From: an uncultured Oscillospiraceae bacterium
Lineage (GTDB): Bacteria; Bacillota; Clostridia; Oscillospirales; Oscillospiraceae
Assembly (NCBI GenBank): GCA_934597255.1
Contig: CAKTQV010000002.1
Coordinates: 1 to 64,000, forward strand
Direction of reading: 5' to 3'
Length of the DNA stretch: 64,000 nt
Shown here: piece after piece, positions 35,178 through 44,286 of the stretch
How positions within the stretch are numbered: position 1 is the first letter of the stretch
Layout: every line of letters begins with the position of its first letter
Notes under the pieces: generated by a model
Database searches by the model: none
What the model was told of the DNA's origin: nothing
Seen by the model: only the letters and a program-made list of their open reading frames with translations
Made by a program: the position numbers and the translations under genes

Positions 35178-37307
35178 ATGGAAGATATCTCTCGGTCTGT
35201 CGTTAAAAAGGATCACGAGCCGAAAATGTCCGGCCGCAGCGTTTTTGTGGGGGACATCGACGGCCACGGCGTGCTGTGCGGAAAGATGCTGCGCTCCGTA
35301 TACGCGAGGGCAAAGCTGCTGTCGGTGCGGCTGCCGGAACTGCCGGAGGGCTATTGCTACGTTGATCGGAGCGATGTGCCCGGCGACAACAATGTCAACA
35401 TCGTCATGGACGACACGCCGGTCTATGCCCGCGAAACGGTCGAGTATATCGGCGAGCCGATCGGCATGGTCTGCGGCCCGGACGAGGCCGTGTGCGAGGA
35501 TATTATCCGCCGCACCGAGGTGGAATACGAGCCGCTGGAGCCGATGCTCGATCTGCGGAAGGCGGACGAGGCGTTTTTCCACTATGAATACGAAAAGGGC
35601 GACGTGGAAAAGGCCTTTGCCGAGGCGGATAAGATCTACGACGAGGAATTTGAGACCGGCTATCAGGATCAGACCTATCTCGAAACGCAGGGGATGATGG
35701 CCGAGCCGGAGGAGGGCGGACGTATGTACGTCCACGGCTCCATGCAGTGCGCCTACTATGTCCACGGCGCGGTCATGCGCGCGCTTGGCTGCGGGCCGGC
35801 GGATGTTCACATCCATCAAGACGTTACCGGCGGCGGCTTCGGCGGCAAGGAGGCGTTCCCGTCCATTCTCGGCTGTCAGGTGGCCGTGGCGGCAAAAAAG
35901 GCCGGCCGGCCGGTCCGCTGTATATTCGGCCGCCGCGAGGATCTGGAGTTTACGTCCAAGCGTCATCCGTCCCTGTGCCGTTACCGCGCCGCCGTGAAGG
36001 ACGGGCGCGTCACCGCCATGGATATCGACGTGCGCTTCAACGCCGGCGCCTACACCACGCTGTCCGCCGTCGTGCTTCAGCGCGGTCTTATCTGCGCCGA
36101 CGGTGTTTACAACATCGAAAACCTCCATGTCCGCGGGCGGGCGCTGAAAACGAACACGACGCCCTGCGGCGCGTATCGCGGCTTCGGCGCGCCGCAGACC
36201 TTCTTTGCCGTGGAGATGCTCATGGATCACATTGCCCGCGATCTGGGCGTGGATTCGCTGCCGTTCAAGCAGGCGCATCTGGTCAGGCAGGGCGACAGCA
36301 CCTCCACCTCCGGCCTGTATCACTTCCCGGTGCCGCTGCCTGAGATGATCGAGGAGGTCGCCGCCGACTGCGATTACCGCCGCAAGCGGGCGGAATACGC
36401 CAGGCCGCAGACGGGACGCTACCGCCGCGGCATCGGTATGTCCCTGCACTTCCACGGCGCGGGCTTCACCGGCTCCGGCGAACGCGATCTCATCAAGGCG
36501 GTCGCCCGGCTGCGCAAGTACAAGGACGGCACGGTGGAGATACTCGCCGCCAACGGCGACATCGGCCAGGGCCTGCGCACCACGTTCCCCAAGATCGTGG
36601 CGCATGAGCTGAACCTGCCGCTTGAAAAGGTCTTTTACGACCATCCCGACACCTCGCGCGTGCCGGATTCCGGGCCCACGGTGGCCTCGCGCTCGCTGAT
36701 GGTCGTGGGCGAGCTTCTGCGGCGCGCGGCGATACGGCTGCGGAGCGAGTGGGAGGACGGCCGCGATCAGATCGTTGAGGAACGCTTCCGCGAGCCGGAT
36801 TTCATGATCCCGTTTTATCTCGACAAGTTCAAGGGCGACGCTTATCCCACCTACGCCTGGGGCGTGCAGGCCATCGAGGTCGAGGTCGATACCTGCACCG
36901 GAACGAGCCGTATACTGGGGGCCTACGCATCCTTTGACGTGGGCACGCCCATCGACTACAACATCGTCATGGGGCAGATGGAGGGCGGCTTCCTTCAGGG
37001 CATCGGCTATGCCTCCATCGAGCACATGGACTACGACGGGAAGGGCCGCATCCGCAACAATTCCTTCTCCGACTATCTTATCCCCACGGCGGTGGATGTG
37101 CCGGTGCTCAAATGTCAGCTGCATGTGGAGAAATACCCCGACGGGCCTTACGGCGCCAAGGGAGCCGGCGAGCTGCCGCTGGTCGGCGCGCCGGGCGCGT
37201 ATGTGGAAGCGGTGGAGCAGGCGCTCGGCGGCGATATCCGTCTCAATCATGCGCCCTTTACGGCCGAGGATACGATCCGTGCGCTCACAAAGGAGGGAAG
37301 GGCATGA
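35178..37307 (+). CDS. Xanthine-dehydrogenase-family large subunit (Mo binding)
   Basis: 709 residues, the size of a stand-alone Mo subunit. GGGFGGKE, GAYRGFGAPQ and the catalytic glutamate in GAKGAGELP are present. It hydroxylates a carbon next to nitrogen or in an aldehyde using water. GGAGGGG precedes the ATG. Its stop overlaps the start of the iron-sulfur subunit (ATGA), so subunits are made together. The substrate is unknown; purines, N-heterocycles and aldehydes are all possible. Confidence 0.92.
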   Translation: MEDISRSVVKKDHEPKMSGRSVFVGDIDGHGVLCGKMLRSVYARAKLLSVRLPELPEGYCYVDRSDVPGDNNVNIVMDDTPVYARETVEYIGEPIGMVCGPDEAVCEDIIRRTEVEYEPLEPMLDLRKADEAFFHYEYEKGDVEKAFAEADKIYDEEFETGYQDQTYLETQGMMAEPEEGGRMYVHGSMQCAYYVHGAVMRALGCGPADVHIHQDVTGGGFGGKEAFPSILGCQVAVAAKKAGRPVRCIFGRREDLEFTSKRHPSLCRYRAAVKDGRVTAMDIDVRFNAGAYTTLSAVVLQRGLICADGVYNIENLHVRGRALKTNTTPCGAYRGFGAPQTFFAVEMLMDHIARDLGVDSLPFKQAHLVRQGDSTSTSGLYHFPVPLPEMIEEVAADCDYRRKRAEYARPQTGRYRRGIGMSLHFHGAGFTGSGERDLIKAVARLRKYKDGTVEILAANGDIGQGLRTTFPKIVAHELNLPLEKVFYDHPDTSRVPDSGPTVASRSLMVVGELLRRAAIRLRSEWEDGRDQIVEERFREPDFMIPFYLDKFKGDAYPTYAWGVQAIEVEVDTCTGTSRILGAYASFDVGTPIDYNIVMGQMEGGFLQGIGYASIEHMDYDGKGRIRNNSFSDYLIPTAVDVPVLKCQLHVEKYPDGPYGAKGAGELPLVGAPGAYVEAVEQALGGDIRLNHAPFTAEDTIRALTKEGRA

Positions 37308-37777
37308 ACGAAATACGCTTTGTCCTCAACGGCCGCCCGACGGTCTATAGCGGCCCGGCCGGCGACCGGCTGCTCGACGTGCTGCGCGATACCTATCGCT
37401 GCACGAGCGTCAAATGCGGCTGCAAGGAGGGCGAGTGCGGCGCGTGCGCCGTGCTGGTGGACGGAAAGCTGATGAATTCCTGCTGCGTGGCCATGGGCGC
37501 CGTGAGCGGGAGCGAGGTGCTCACGCTGGAGGGCTACCGGGAGACGGCGCGCTTCGCGGCGCTTGACCGGGCCTTCGCAGCCTTTTCCGCCGTGCAGTGC
37601 GGGTTCTGTACGCCGGGCATGGTCATGGCGTCGGAGGCGCTGCTGGCGCGTAATCCGCATCCCACGGAGGCGGAGATACGCGAGGGGCTGTCCGGCAATC
37701 TGTGCCGCTGCACGGGCTACAACGCCATTGTAAACGCCGTCCGGAGGGCGTCGGAGGAGGGCGAGGGACTATGGTAA
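37304..37777 (+). CDS. [2Fe-2S] small subunit of the molybdenum hydroxylase
   Basis: 157 residues. The plant-type cluster uses KCGCKEGECGAC plus a later Cys, and the second cluster uses VQCGFCTPGM and NLCRCTGYN. All eight cysteines expected of the family are there. It passes electrons from the Mo subunit to FAD. It overlaps the large-subunit gene by 4 bases and the FAD-subunit gene by 7. Confidence 0.94.
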   Translation: MNEIRFVLNGRPTVYSGPAGDRLLDVLRDTYRCTSVKCGCKEGECGACAVLVDGKLMNSCCVAMGAVSGSEVLTLEGYRETARFAALDRAFAAFSAVQCGFCTPGMVMASEALLARNPHPTEAEIREGLSGNLCRCTGYNAIVNAVRRASEEGEGLW

Positions 37778-38589
37778 ACGGTTTTGTTCCGAACGACCTG
37801 CGCGAAGCGCTGGAGCTGCGCGCGGCGGAGAACGTCGTGCCCTATGCCGGCGGCACCGATCTCATGGTCGAAAACCGGCCGGGCGTGTCCTATCTTTTTA
37901 TTGGCAAGCTCGATGAGCTGCGGCAGATACGGGAGGATGAGCGCTGTATCCGCATCGGCGCGGCCGTGACCTACACCGAGGCGCTGGCCTCGCCGCTGGT
38001 GCCGCCGCTGATGAAGGAGGCGGTCTCGCGCATCGCCGCGCCCGCCATCCGAAACGCCGGCACCTTCGGCGGCAATCTGGGCAACGGCTCGGCCAAGGCC
38101 GACTCCGTGCTCATCGAATTCGTTTCGGACGCAAAGATACGGCTCGTTTCCGTGCGCGGCGAGCGAGTTGTGGACGTGGACAAATTTTACCTCGGCCGCA
38201 AAAAGCTCGATCTGGCGGCGGATGAGCTGATCGCGGAGATACTGCTGCCGCGGACGGGCCTTGAAAACTACGGCTACCAGAAGGTCGGCGGGCGCAATGC
38301 GCTGGCCATCTCGCGCGTTTCCTTTGCCGGACTTCTCGATGTGGAGAACGGCCGGATCGCGCGCTTTGCCGCCGCTTTCGGAGCCGTGGCGGACACGGTC
38401 CTGCGCTTCCGGGACCTGGAGGCTATGCTGACCGGCCGGACGGTCGGAGAGGCCAAAGCGCTGCGCGGGCCGCTGCTGCAGGCCTACGGCGAGCGCCTTG
38501 TGCTCACGCGCGGGCGCGTCAGCGCGGAATACCGCAAGACCGTGTGCCTGAATCTGCTGGCCGATTTCCTGACGGAAAAGGGCCTTTGA
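37771..38589 (+). CDS. FAD-binding medium subunit of the molybdenum hydroxylase
   Basis: 272 residues. The FAD contacts YAGGTDLM near the N-terminus and NAGTFGGNLGNGSAKADS in the middle match the CoxM/XdhB family. The start ATG is inside the end of the small-subunit gene. It may also serve the fused enzyme encoded next, which has no FAD domain. Confidence 0.92.
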   Translation: MVNGFVPNDLREALELRAAENVVPYAGGTDLMVENRPGVSYLFIGKLDELRQIREDERCIRIGAAVTYTEALASPLVPPLMKEAVSRIAAPAIRNAGTFGGNLGNGSAKADSVLIEFVSDAKIRLVSVRGERVVDVDKFYLGRKKLDLAADELIAEILLPRTGLENYGYQKVGGRNALAISRVSFAGLLDVENGRIARFAAAFGAVADTVLRFRDLEAMLTGRTVGEAKALRGPLLQAYGERLVLTRGRVSAEYRKTVCLNLLADFLTEKGL

Positions 38590-38608
38590 CAAGCAAGGAG
38601 TGGATGCC

Positions 38609-41176
38609 ATGTATACACTGACGATAAACGGCCGGACGTATACCGCCGGGCGGGACATGAAGCTTCTGGAGTTTCTGCGCGAGGAGCTGCGGCTCACCGG
38701 CGCGAAGGACGGATGCAGCGAGGGCGCCTGCGGCGCGTGTACGGTGCTTGTGGACGGGAAAAAGACCAAAGCCTGCGTCGTTTCGCTCAGCCGTCTCGAG
38801 GGAAAGGATATTCTGACCGTCGAGGGGATCGAGCCGGCGGAGATGCGCGTGTATGAGCACTGTTTTGCCGAGGCGGGCGCCGTGCAGTGCGGCTACTGCA
38901 TTCCGGGCATGATCCTGTCTGCCAAGAGCCTGCTGGACGTTAATCTGAACCCGACGCGCGCCGATGTGAAGCAGGCAATACGCGGCAACCTGTGCCGCTG
39001 CACGGGCTACAAGAAGATCGAGGACGCCATTATGCTGGCGGCGGATTTCTTCCGCGAGGGGCGGCTGATCCCGCCGGAACCGCACAGTCTGCACATGGAC
39101 GAGCACGCCCGGCGCATCGACGCGGCGGAGAAGGTGAACGGCAGCGGCATTTATGCCGACGATATCGCCGTGGAGGGGATGCTGTACGCCAAGCCCGTTT
39201 TCTCCCGCTATCCCCGCGCGCGCATCGAGCGCATTGACGTAAGCCGCGCCGAGGCGCACCCGGACTGCGTGCGCGTGCTGACCCGAAAGGACGTTCCCTG
39301 CAACAAGATCGGCCACATCAAGCAGGATTGGGACGTTATGATGGGCGAGGGCGACATTACCCGCTATGTGGGCAACGTTCTGGCGGTCGTCGCAACGGAT
39401 AAGAAGGAAAAGCTAGAGGAAATCGCCGCGCTGGTGGAGGTGGAATACACGGAGCTTCCCGCCGTGACGAATCCGTTCGACGCGCTGCGCGGCGACGCGC
39501 CGCTGCTGCACCCGGACGGCAACGTAATGAGCCGGGCCAATCTGGTGCGCGGCAACGCGGACGAGGCCATCGCCCGCTCTAAATACGTCGTCACGCGCAA
39601 GTATAAAACGAGCTGGCAGGAGCATGGCTTCATGGAGCCGGAATGCTGCGTGGCCATGCCGGAGGGAGAGGACGGGCTGCTGATCTATACGAGCAGCCAG
39701 TCGATCTACGACGTGCAGCGCGAATGCTCAAAGATGCTGGGCCTTGCGCCGGAAAAGGTGCATTGCCGCGCCCCGCTGGTCGGCGGCGGCTTCGGCGGCA
39801 AGGAGGATATGTCCGTGCAGCCCTATGCGGCGCTGATGGCATGGGTGACGAAAAGACCCGTCAAGGTCAAGTATACGCGCCAGGAATCGCTGAACTATCA
39901 TGTCAAGCGCCATCCGATGGAGATGGAATTTACCACGGCCTGCGACGAAAACGGTATTCTCACCGGCATGAAGGGCGTTATTATCGCCGATACCGGCGCG
40001 TACGCTTCGCTGGGGGGGCCGGTGCTCCATCGCGCCTGCACCCACGCCGCGGGACCTTATAACTACCAGAATATCGATATTTTCGGCATGTCGGTGTATA
40101 CGAACAATGTCGTCTCCGGCGCGTTCCGCGGCTTCGGCGTGACGCAGAGCTGCTTTGCCACGGAGATGAACATCAATCTTCTGGCCGAGATGGCCGGCAT
40201 CGACCCGTGGGAGTTCCGCCGCCGCAACGCCATCCGGCCGGGCGACATTCTTCCCAACGGACAGACCGCCGACCCCAACACGAATATGGTCGCCTGCCTT
40301 GAAGCGGTGAAGGACGTTTTCTATGCCCATCCCTACGCGGGCATTGCCTGCGGCTTCAAAAATTCCGGCACGGGCATGGGGAAAAAGGACATTGGCCGCG
40401 TGCTGCTGTCGGTCGAGGACGGGAAGATACATATACGCACCTCCGCCTCCTGCATGGGACAGGGCATCGGCCAGATGACGCTCACGGAGATCTGCCATGT
40501 GACGGAGCTGGACCCGGCGCTGTTCGTGTTTGAAAACGCCGACACGGTCCGCACGCCGGACGCGGGTACATCCACGGCCTCGCGCCAGACCGTGATGACC
40601 GGCGAGGCGGCGCGGCGCGCCGGCGAGAAGCTGAAGGCGGCGCTGGACGGCGGGAGGACGATCGCGGAGCTGGAGGGCTGCGAGTTCTTCGGCGAATATT
40701 CCGCCAAGACCGACCCGCTCGGGGCCATCAAGGAAAATCCCGTCAGCCATGTGTCCTATTCCTACGGCGCGCAGGTCATCATCCTCAACGACGAGGGCCG
40801 CATCGAAAAGGCGGTCTCCGCGTTTGACGTGGGAACGCCGGTCAACATCCAGTCCGTGGAGGGACAGATCGAGGGCGGCATGGTCATGGGCATCGGCTAC
40901 GGCGTGACGGAGAAATTCGAGTGCGTGGACGGGTATCCCAAGAGCCGCTTCGGCACCATCGGCTTTATGCGCGCGACGGACGCGCCGGAGCTGGAGGTCA
41001 TATTGTGCCGGCCGAAGGAGGAGGACAAGCTGCCGTATTCGCTGGGCGCGAAGGGCTGCGGCGAGCTTTGCATGATCCCGACGGCGCCGGCCTGTGCGCT
41101 CGCCTACTGGCGCTACGACGGAAAATTCCGTCAGAGTCTGCCGCTGGAGGATACGCCATACCGGAAAGGAAAATAA
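38609..41176 (+). CDS. Fused [2Fe-2S]-molybdenum hydroxylase, Mop-like
   Basis: 855 residues. Two [2Fe-2S] domains (about 1-150: DGCSEGACGAC, VQCGYCIPGM, NLCRCTGYK) are joined to a Mo domain with GGGFGGKED, GAFRGFGVTQ and the catalytic Glu in GAKGCGEL. The order matches aldehyde oxidoreductase Mop of Desulfovibrio (about 907 residues), which lacks FAD. AAGGAG ends 8 bases before ATG 38609; a GTG at 38600 overlaps that site and is rejected. The substrate is unknown. It is last in the cluster and a terminator follows. Confidence 0.9.
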   Translation: MYTLTINGRTYTAGRDMKLLEFLREELRLTGAKDGCSEGACGACTVLVDGKKTKACVVSLSRLEGKDILTVEGIEPAEMRVYEHCFAEAGAVQCGYCIPGMILSAKSLLDVNLNPTRADVKQAIRGNLCRCTGYKKIEDAIMLAADFFREGRLIPPEPHSLHMDEHARRIDAAEKVNGSGIYADDIAVEGMLYAKPVFSRYPRARIERIDVSRAEAHPDCVRVLTRKDVPCNKIGHIKQDWDVMMGEGDITRYVGNVLAVVATDKKEKLEEIAALVEVEYTELPAVTNPFDALRGDAPLLHPDGNVMSRANLVRGNADEAIARSKYVVTRKYKTSWQEHGFMEPECCVAMPEGEDGLLIYTSSQSIYDVQRECSKMLGLAPEKVHCRAPLVGGGFGGKEDMSVQPYAALMAWVTKRPVKVKYTRQESLNYHVKRHPMEMEFTTACDENGILTGMKGVIIADTGAYASLGGPVLHRACTHAAGPYNYQNIDIFGMSVYTNNVVSGAFRGFGVTQSCFATEMNINLLAEMAGIDPWEFRRRNAIRPGDILPNGQTADPNTNMVACLEAVKDVFYAHPYAGIACGFKNSGTGMGKKDIGRVLLSVEDGKIHIRTSASCMGQGIGQMTLTEICHVTELDPALFVFENADTVRTPDAGTSTASRQTVMTGEAARRAGEKLKAALDGGRTIAELEGCEFFGEYSAKTDPLGAIKENPVSHVSYSYGAQVIILNDEGRIEKAVSAFDVGTPVNIQSVEGQIEGGMVMGIGYGVTEKFECVDGYPKSRFGTIGFMRATDAPELEVILCRPKEEDKLPYSLGAKGCGELCMIPTAPACALAYWRYDGKFRQSLPLEDTPYRKGK

Positions 41177-41183
41177 GAAGAAA

Positions 41184-41207
41184 GGGCGCGGCCACACGGC
41201 CGCGCCC
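41184..41207. terminator. Terminator between convergent genes
   Basis: 10-bp stem GGGCGCGGCC/GGCCGCGCCC with loop ACAC, 7 bases after the fused hydroxylase stop. The T tract is short (TGTTGCTT). Confidence 0.75.
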
Positions 41208-41223
41208 TGTTGCTTATGGGACG

Positions 41224-41895
41224 CTATCCAATGTAAAAATTCGCGTACAGCGAGCTGTCGTTGAGCGCGGAGAGCATGCGAAGCATGCGGATGAGCGCGT
41301 CGCTGACGGGAAGGCGCGGAAGCAGACCGTCGAGGCAGAAGCTGTGCAGCTGGCAGGGAATGTCCGCGCGCAGGCGCTTGATAAGGCTGAAAGCCTCGTC
41401 CGCCGCGGCGGCGGGATCGGACGCGCCGTTCAGCGGCAGAACGACGCTCCGCAGCGTCAGATTCCGTGTCCGCCGCAGACAGACGCTCAGCGCGGGGATG
41501 TCCCCGGCGGAAAAGGCGTCCGGCGTCTGCGTGTCCGGCTGGAGGTAAACGCCGGTCGGAGCGAGGCGGCCGGGGGAAAGAAGGCCGTCGAGCGCGCGGT
41601 CAAGCAGGCGGACGGCCGCGGGAGATGCGGCCAGAAAACGGACGCGGCCCGCCAGCGCGGCCAGCGTCTCCGGCGCCTGTCCGTCAAGACGCAGGAAAAG
41701 CTGCCGGTCTGTCAGCCCGGCCTCCATGCATTGACGCGCGGCGGCGGGACAGGCGGTTTCAACGGCGGCGCCGGTTTCGGCCAGCGCGTGCAGCGTGTCC
41801 GGGGCGAGCGGCTCGTCCGCCCGGAAAAACGGCTTTGCGGCAATGCCGTACTTGTTCAGAAGGGCGGCGACCCGGCAAACGGATCCGGCGTCCAT
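41224..41895 (-). CDS. Protein of unknown function
   Basis: 223 residues. The ATG at 41895 has AGGAGGT 6 bases upstream, inside the end of the antiporter gene, and starts 2 bases before that gene stops, so the two are coupled. The sequence is Ala/Leu/Arg-rich with no signal peptide or membrane segment. Segments such as GIAAKPFFRADEPL and RVRFLAASPAAVRLLDRA vaguely recall the barrel of group IV PLP decarboxylases, but no PLP lysine motif is visible. I do not recognise the family. Confidence 0.65.
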   Translation of the reverse strand: MDAGSVCRVAALLNKYGIAAKPFFRADEPLAPDTLHALAETGAAVETACPAAARQCMEAGLTDRQLFLRLDGQAPETLAALAGRVRFLAASPAAVRLLDRALDGLLSPGRLAPTGVYLQPDTQTPDAFSAGDIPALSVCLRRTRNLTLRSVVLPLNGASDPAAAADEAFSLIKRLRADIPCQLHSFCLDGLLPRLPVSDALIRMLRMLSALNDSSLYANFYIG

Positions 41896-41897
41896 GC

Positions 41898-44147
41898 TCA
41901 GACCTCCTCTCCGTCGGCGTCGGCCAGAAGCTTTTCGGCCATATGGCGCGTGCCGAGCAGCCACAGGACGTCGCCGCTCTGGATCACAAGATCAATGTTT
42001 GGCCGGACGATGGGCAGAAGATCCCGCTGCAGGCCGAGGATGAGGCATCGGTAATTCTCCCGGAGCCGACTGTCCCGTATCGTCCGGCCGATGAGCGGGC
42101 TGTCTGCCTCGGGAACGAACGCGGAGCAGAAAAGCGTTTTCTCGTTTTCGGAGAAGGCGCGCAGCGTGGGGGCGTCGGCGTCTTCCTCCAACCCGAACGA
42201 GAGACAGAAGGCGCGGAGATTTTCGCGCTCGCCAAGGACGGTGACGCGGTCGCCGGCGTGGACGGCGGCGTCGCTTCCCGGCATATCGGCGGCGTGGCGG
42301 CCGCGGCGGATACGGATGACGTTGACGCCGTAACGACGGCCGAGACCAAGCTGGCCGAGCGTCTGCGGGCCGTTCGGCGCGGGCCAGACGAATTCGGCCG
42401 CAACGAGCCGCTCGTCAAGCCAGGCCGGATCGTCGCTGTCGGCGAGTTTCTGGAGCTGGCGCTCGTTCAGATTCGTGAGAAAGCGGGCCTGTACGGAGAA
42501 ATACGCGGAGGAGAACCAGCCGAAGCGGCTGGCGATGAAAACAGCCGCCGCCATCAGCGGCAGAAGCCAGAGCGCGTTGAGACCGGCGATGCTTTCCAGC
42601 GGGAGGAATATGATGGCCAGGACGATGAGCACGCGGATGACGCAAAGGGCGATCAGCGGCGGGCGGAAGCTGCGTTTTTTCAGCCACAGCGTTGTGAACT
42701 GGGGCGAGTGGATATCCAGCATGGGGCGCAGAAACAGCGCCGTGCACAGATAGATCAGCGCCAGACAGATCACCTCGCCGGGGGCCTCTCCCGGGAGCAC
42801 GCGGATCAGGAAGGGAAGAAGGATGTGCTGCCCGAGGAGCGCCGCGCCCAGCATGACCGAACCGAAAAAGAACGTGCGGTGGAGATAGCGCCGCAGAAAC
42901 AGCGTCCAGTCGCCGTCGGTCTCGCGCTCGGACTGATGCTCGTCGGTGTAGCGGTCGAGCTTTTGAAGCAGCCGCGCGGGAAGCAGACGGGCGATCCGGT
43001 CATATACGGCGCCGCGGTTTTTGATAAGAAACGGCGTCGTGAGCGTCGTGAGGACGGACACGGCGACGATGACCGGGTAGATGTAGTCGGCCAGAACGCC
43101 CTGCGAGATGCCCAGAGAGGCGATGATAAAGGCAAACTCGCCGATCTGGGACAGAGAGCAGGCGCAGTCAACGGCCTGTCGCAGACTGTGTCCCGCCACC
43201 AGCTCGCCGACGGCGGCGAACAGAAACTTGCCCAGCAGCGTGACGACCGTGATGATGAGAATGGAGCCGGTATGCGCGGCGACGGCCGAGGGGTCGAGCA
43301 TCAGTCCGACAGCGATGAAAAACACCGCGCCGAACAGATCGCGCACCCCGGCCGTCAGCTTTTTGATCCGGCCGGCATGGAGCGTTCCGGCGAGAAGGGA
43401 GCCGGCCAGAAACGCGCCGAGCGCCGAGGAAAAGCCGAGCACGTCGGCCAGCAGAACCATGCCGAAGCATATGCCGAGCGATACGATCAGAAGCATTTCG
43501 TCCGTCATGAGCCCGGAGGTCCGGCGCAGAAGCGTGGGCAGCAGATATACGCCGAAGATCAGCCACACGGCCAGATACAGCGCCAGAAGGCCAAGCTGAA
43601 GCAGGACGCCGCCGCCGAAAACGCTCTGGCTGCTGCCGAGCGCGAACAGGACGACCATCATGAATATCCCGGCGACGTCCTCCACAACGAGCGAGCCGGC
43701 GACGAGCCGCGCGAATTCCTGCCGGCCGACCTTCAGCTCCCCGAAGACGCGGATGATGATGGTCGGCGAGCTGAGGGCGATCATGCCGCCGAGAAAGATG
43801 CTGTCGGTTTGTTCCCAGCCCATGAGCTGCCCGGCGGCGAAGCCGAGAAGGAGCATCCCGCCGACCATGACGAGCGAGGATATAATGGCCGAGCCGCCGA
43901 CGCGCGCGAGCTTGTGCAGGTCGAAATGCAGGCCGAGCGTGAACATGAGAATGATCGCGCCGATGTCGCCCCAGACCTGGACGGAGGGGTGATCGGCCAG
44001 CGTGAACGGCGTGAGCGGGCCGATCAGAAAGCCGGCAAGGATATAGCCGAGCACGAGCGGCAGCCGAAGCTTTTTGAACACGATGGTCACGGTGCCGCCC
44101 GTGAGAAGGATGACGGCCAGATCGGAAATGAGAGCGGGCAGGTGCAT
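41898..44147 (-). CDS. CPA2-type cation:proton antiporter with two RCK_C domains
   Basis: 749 residues. The N-terminal membrane domain (about 1-390, some 12 helices) has KLRLPLVLGYILAGFLIGP, FTLGLHFDL and SSPTIIIRVFGE like KefB/Na+-H+ exchangers. Another four hydrophobic segments (about 415-550) follow. The cytosolic C-terminus carries two TrkA-C-like parts (about 590-650 and 680-745), with no full RCK_N nucleotide domain. It exchanges K+ or Na+ for H+. The gene of unknown function at 41895 is coupled to it. Confidence 0.88.
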   Translation of the reverse strand: MHLPALISDLAVILLTGGTVTIVFKKLRLPLVLGYILAGFLIGPLTPFTLADHPSVQVWGDIGAIILMFTLGLHFDLHKLARVGGSAIISSLVMVGGMLLLGFAAGQLMGWEQTDSIFLGGMIALSSPTIIIRVFGELKVGRQEFARLVAGSLVVEDVAGIFMMVVLFALGSSQSVFGGGVLLQLGLLALYLAVWLIFGVYLLPTLLRRTSGLMTDEMLLIVSLGICFGMVLLADVLGFSSALGAFLAGSLLAGTLHAGRIKKLTAGVRDLFGAVFFIAVGLMLDPSAVAAHTGSILIITVVTLLGKFLFAAVGELVAGHSLRQAVDCACSLSQIGEFAFIIASLGISQGVLADYIYPVIVAVSVLTTLTTPFLIKNRGAVYDRIARLLPARLLQKLDRYTDEHQSERETDGDWTLFLRRYLHRTFFFGSVMLGAALLGQHILLPFLIRVLPGEAPGEVICLALIYLCTALFLRPMLDIHSPQFTTLWLKKRSFRPPLIALCVIRVLIVLAIIFLPLESIAGLNALWLLPLMAAAVFIASRFGWFSSAYFSVQARFLTNLNERQLQKLADSDDPAWLDERLVAAEFVWPAPNGPQTLGQLGLGRRYGVNVIRIRRGRHAADMPGSDAAVHAGDRVTVLGERENLRAFCLSFGLEEDADAPTLRAFSENEKTLFCSAFVPEADSPLIGRTIRDSRLRENYRCLILGLQRDLLPIVRPNIDLVIQSGDVLWLLGTRHMAEKLLADADGEEV

Positions 44148-44233
44148 AATGGTCTCCTGGTCTGTTTTTATTCTGACGATCTGTCATTCATTATACAGGA
44201 TAAGCCGCTGCGGCGGCAAGGGGGACTTTGCGG

Positions 44234-44265
44234 AAAAACCGCCGCCGGTCAAAGCCGGCGGCGGT
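44234..44265 (-). terminator. Terminator of the AGCS symporter gene
   Basis: 11-bp stem ACCGCCGCCGG/CCGGCGGCGGT with a 6-base loop, then TTTTT on the minus strand, 22 bases after the stop at 44287. Confidence 0.85.
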
Positions 44266-44286
44266 CTGCGTGCAGGGAAGGGGGGA

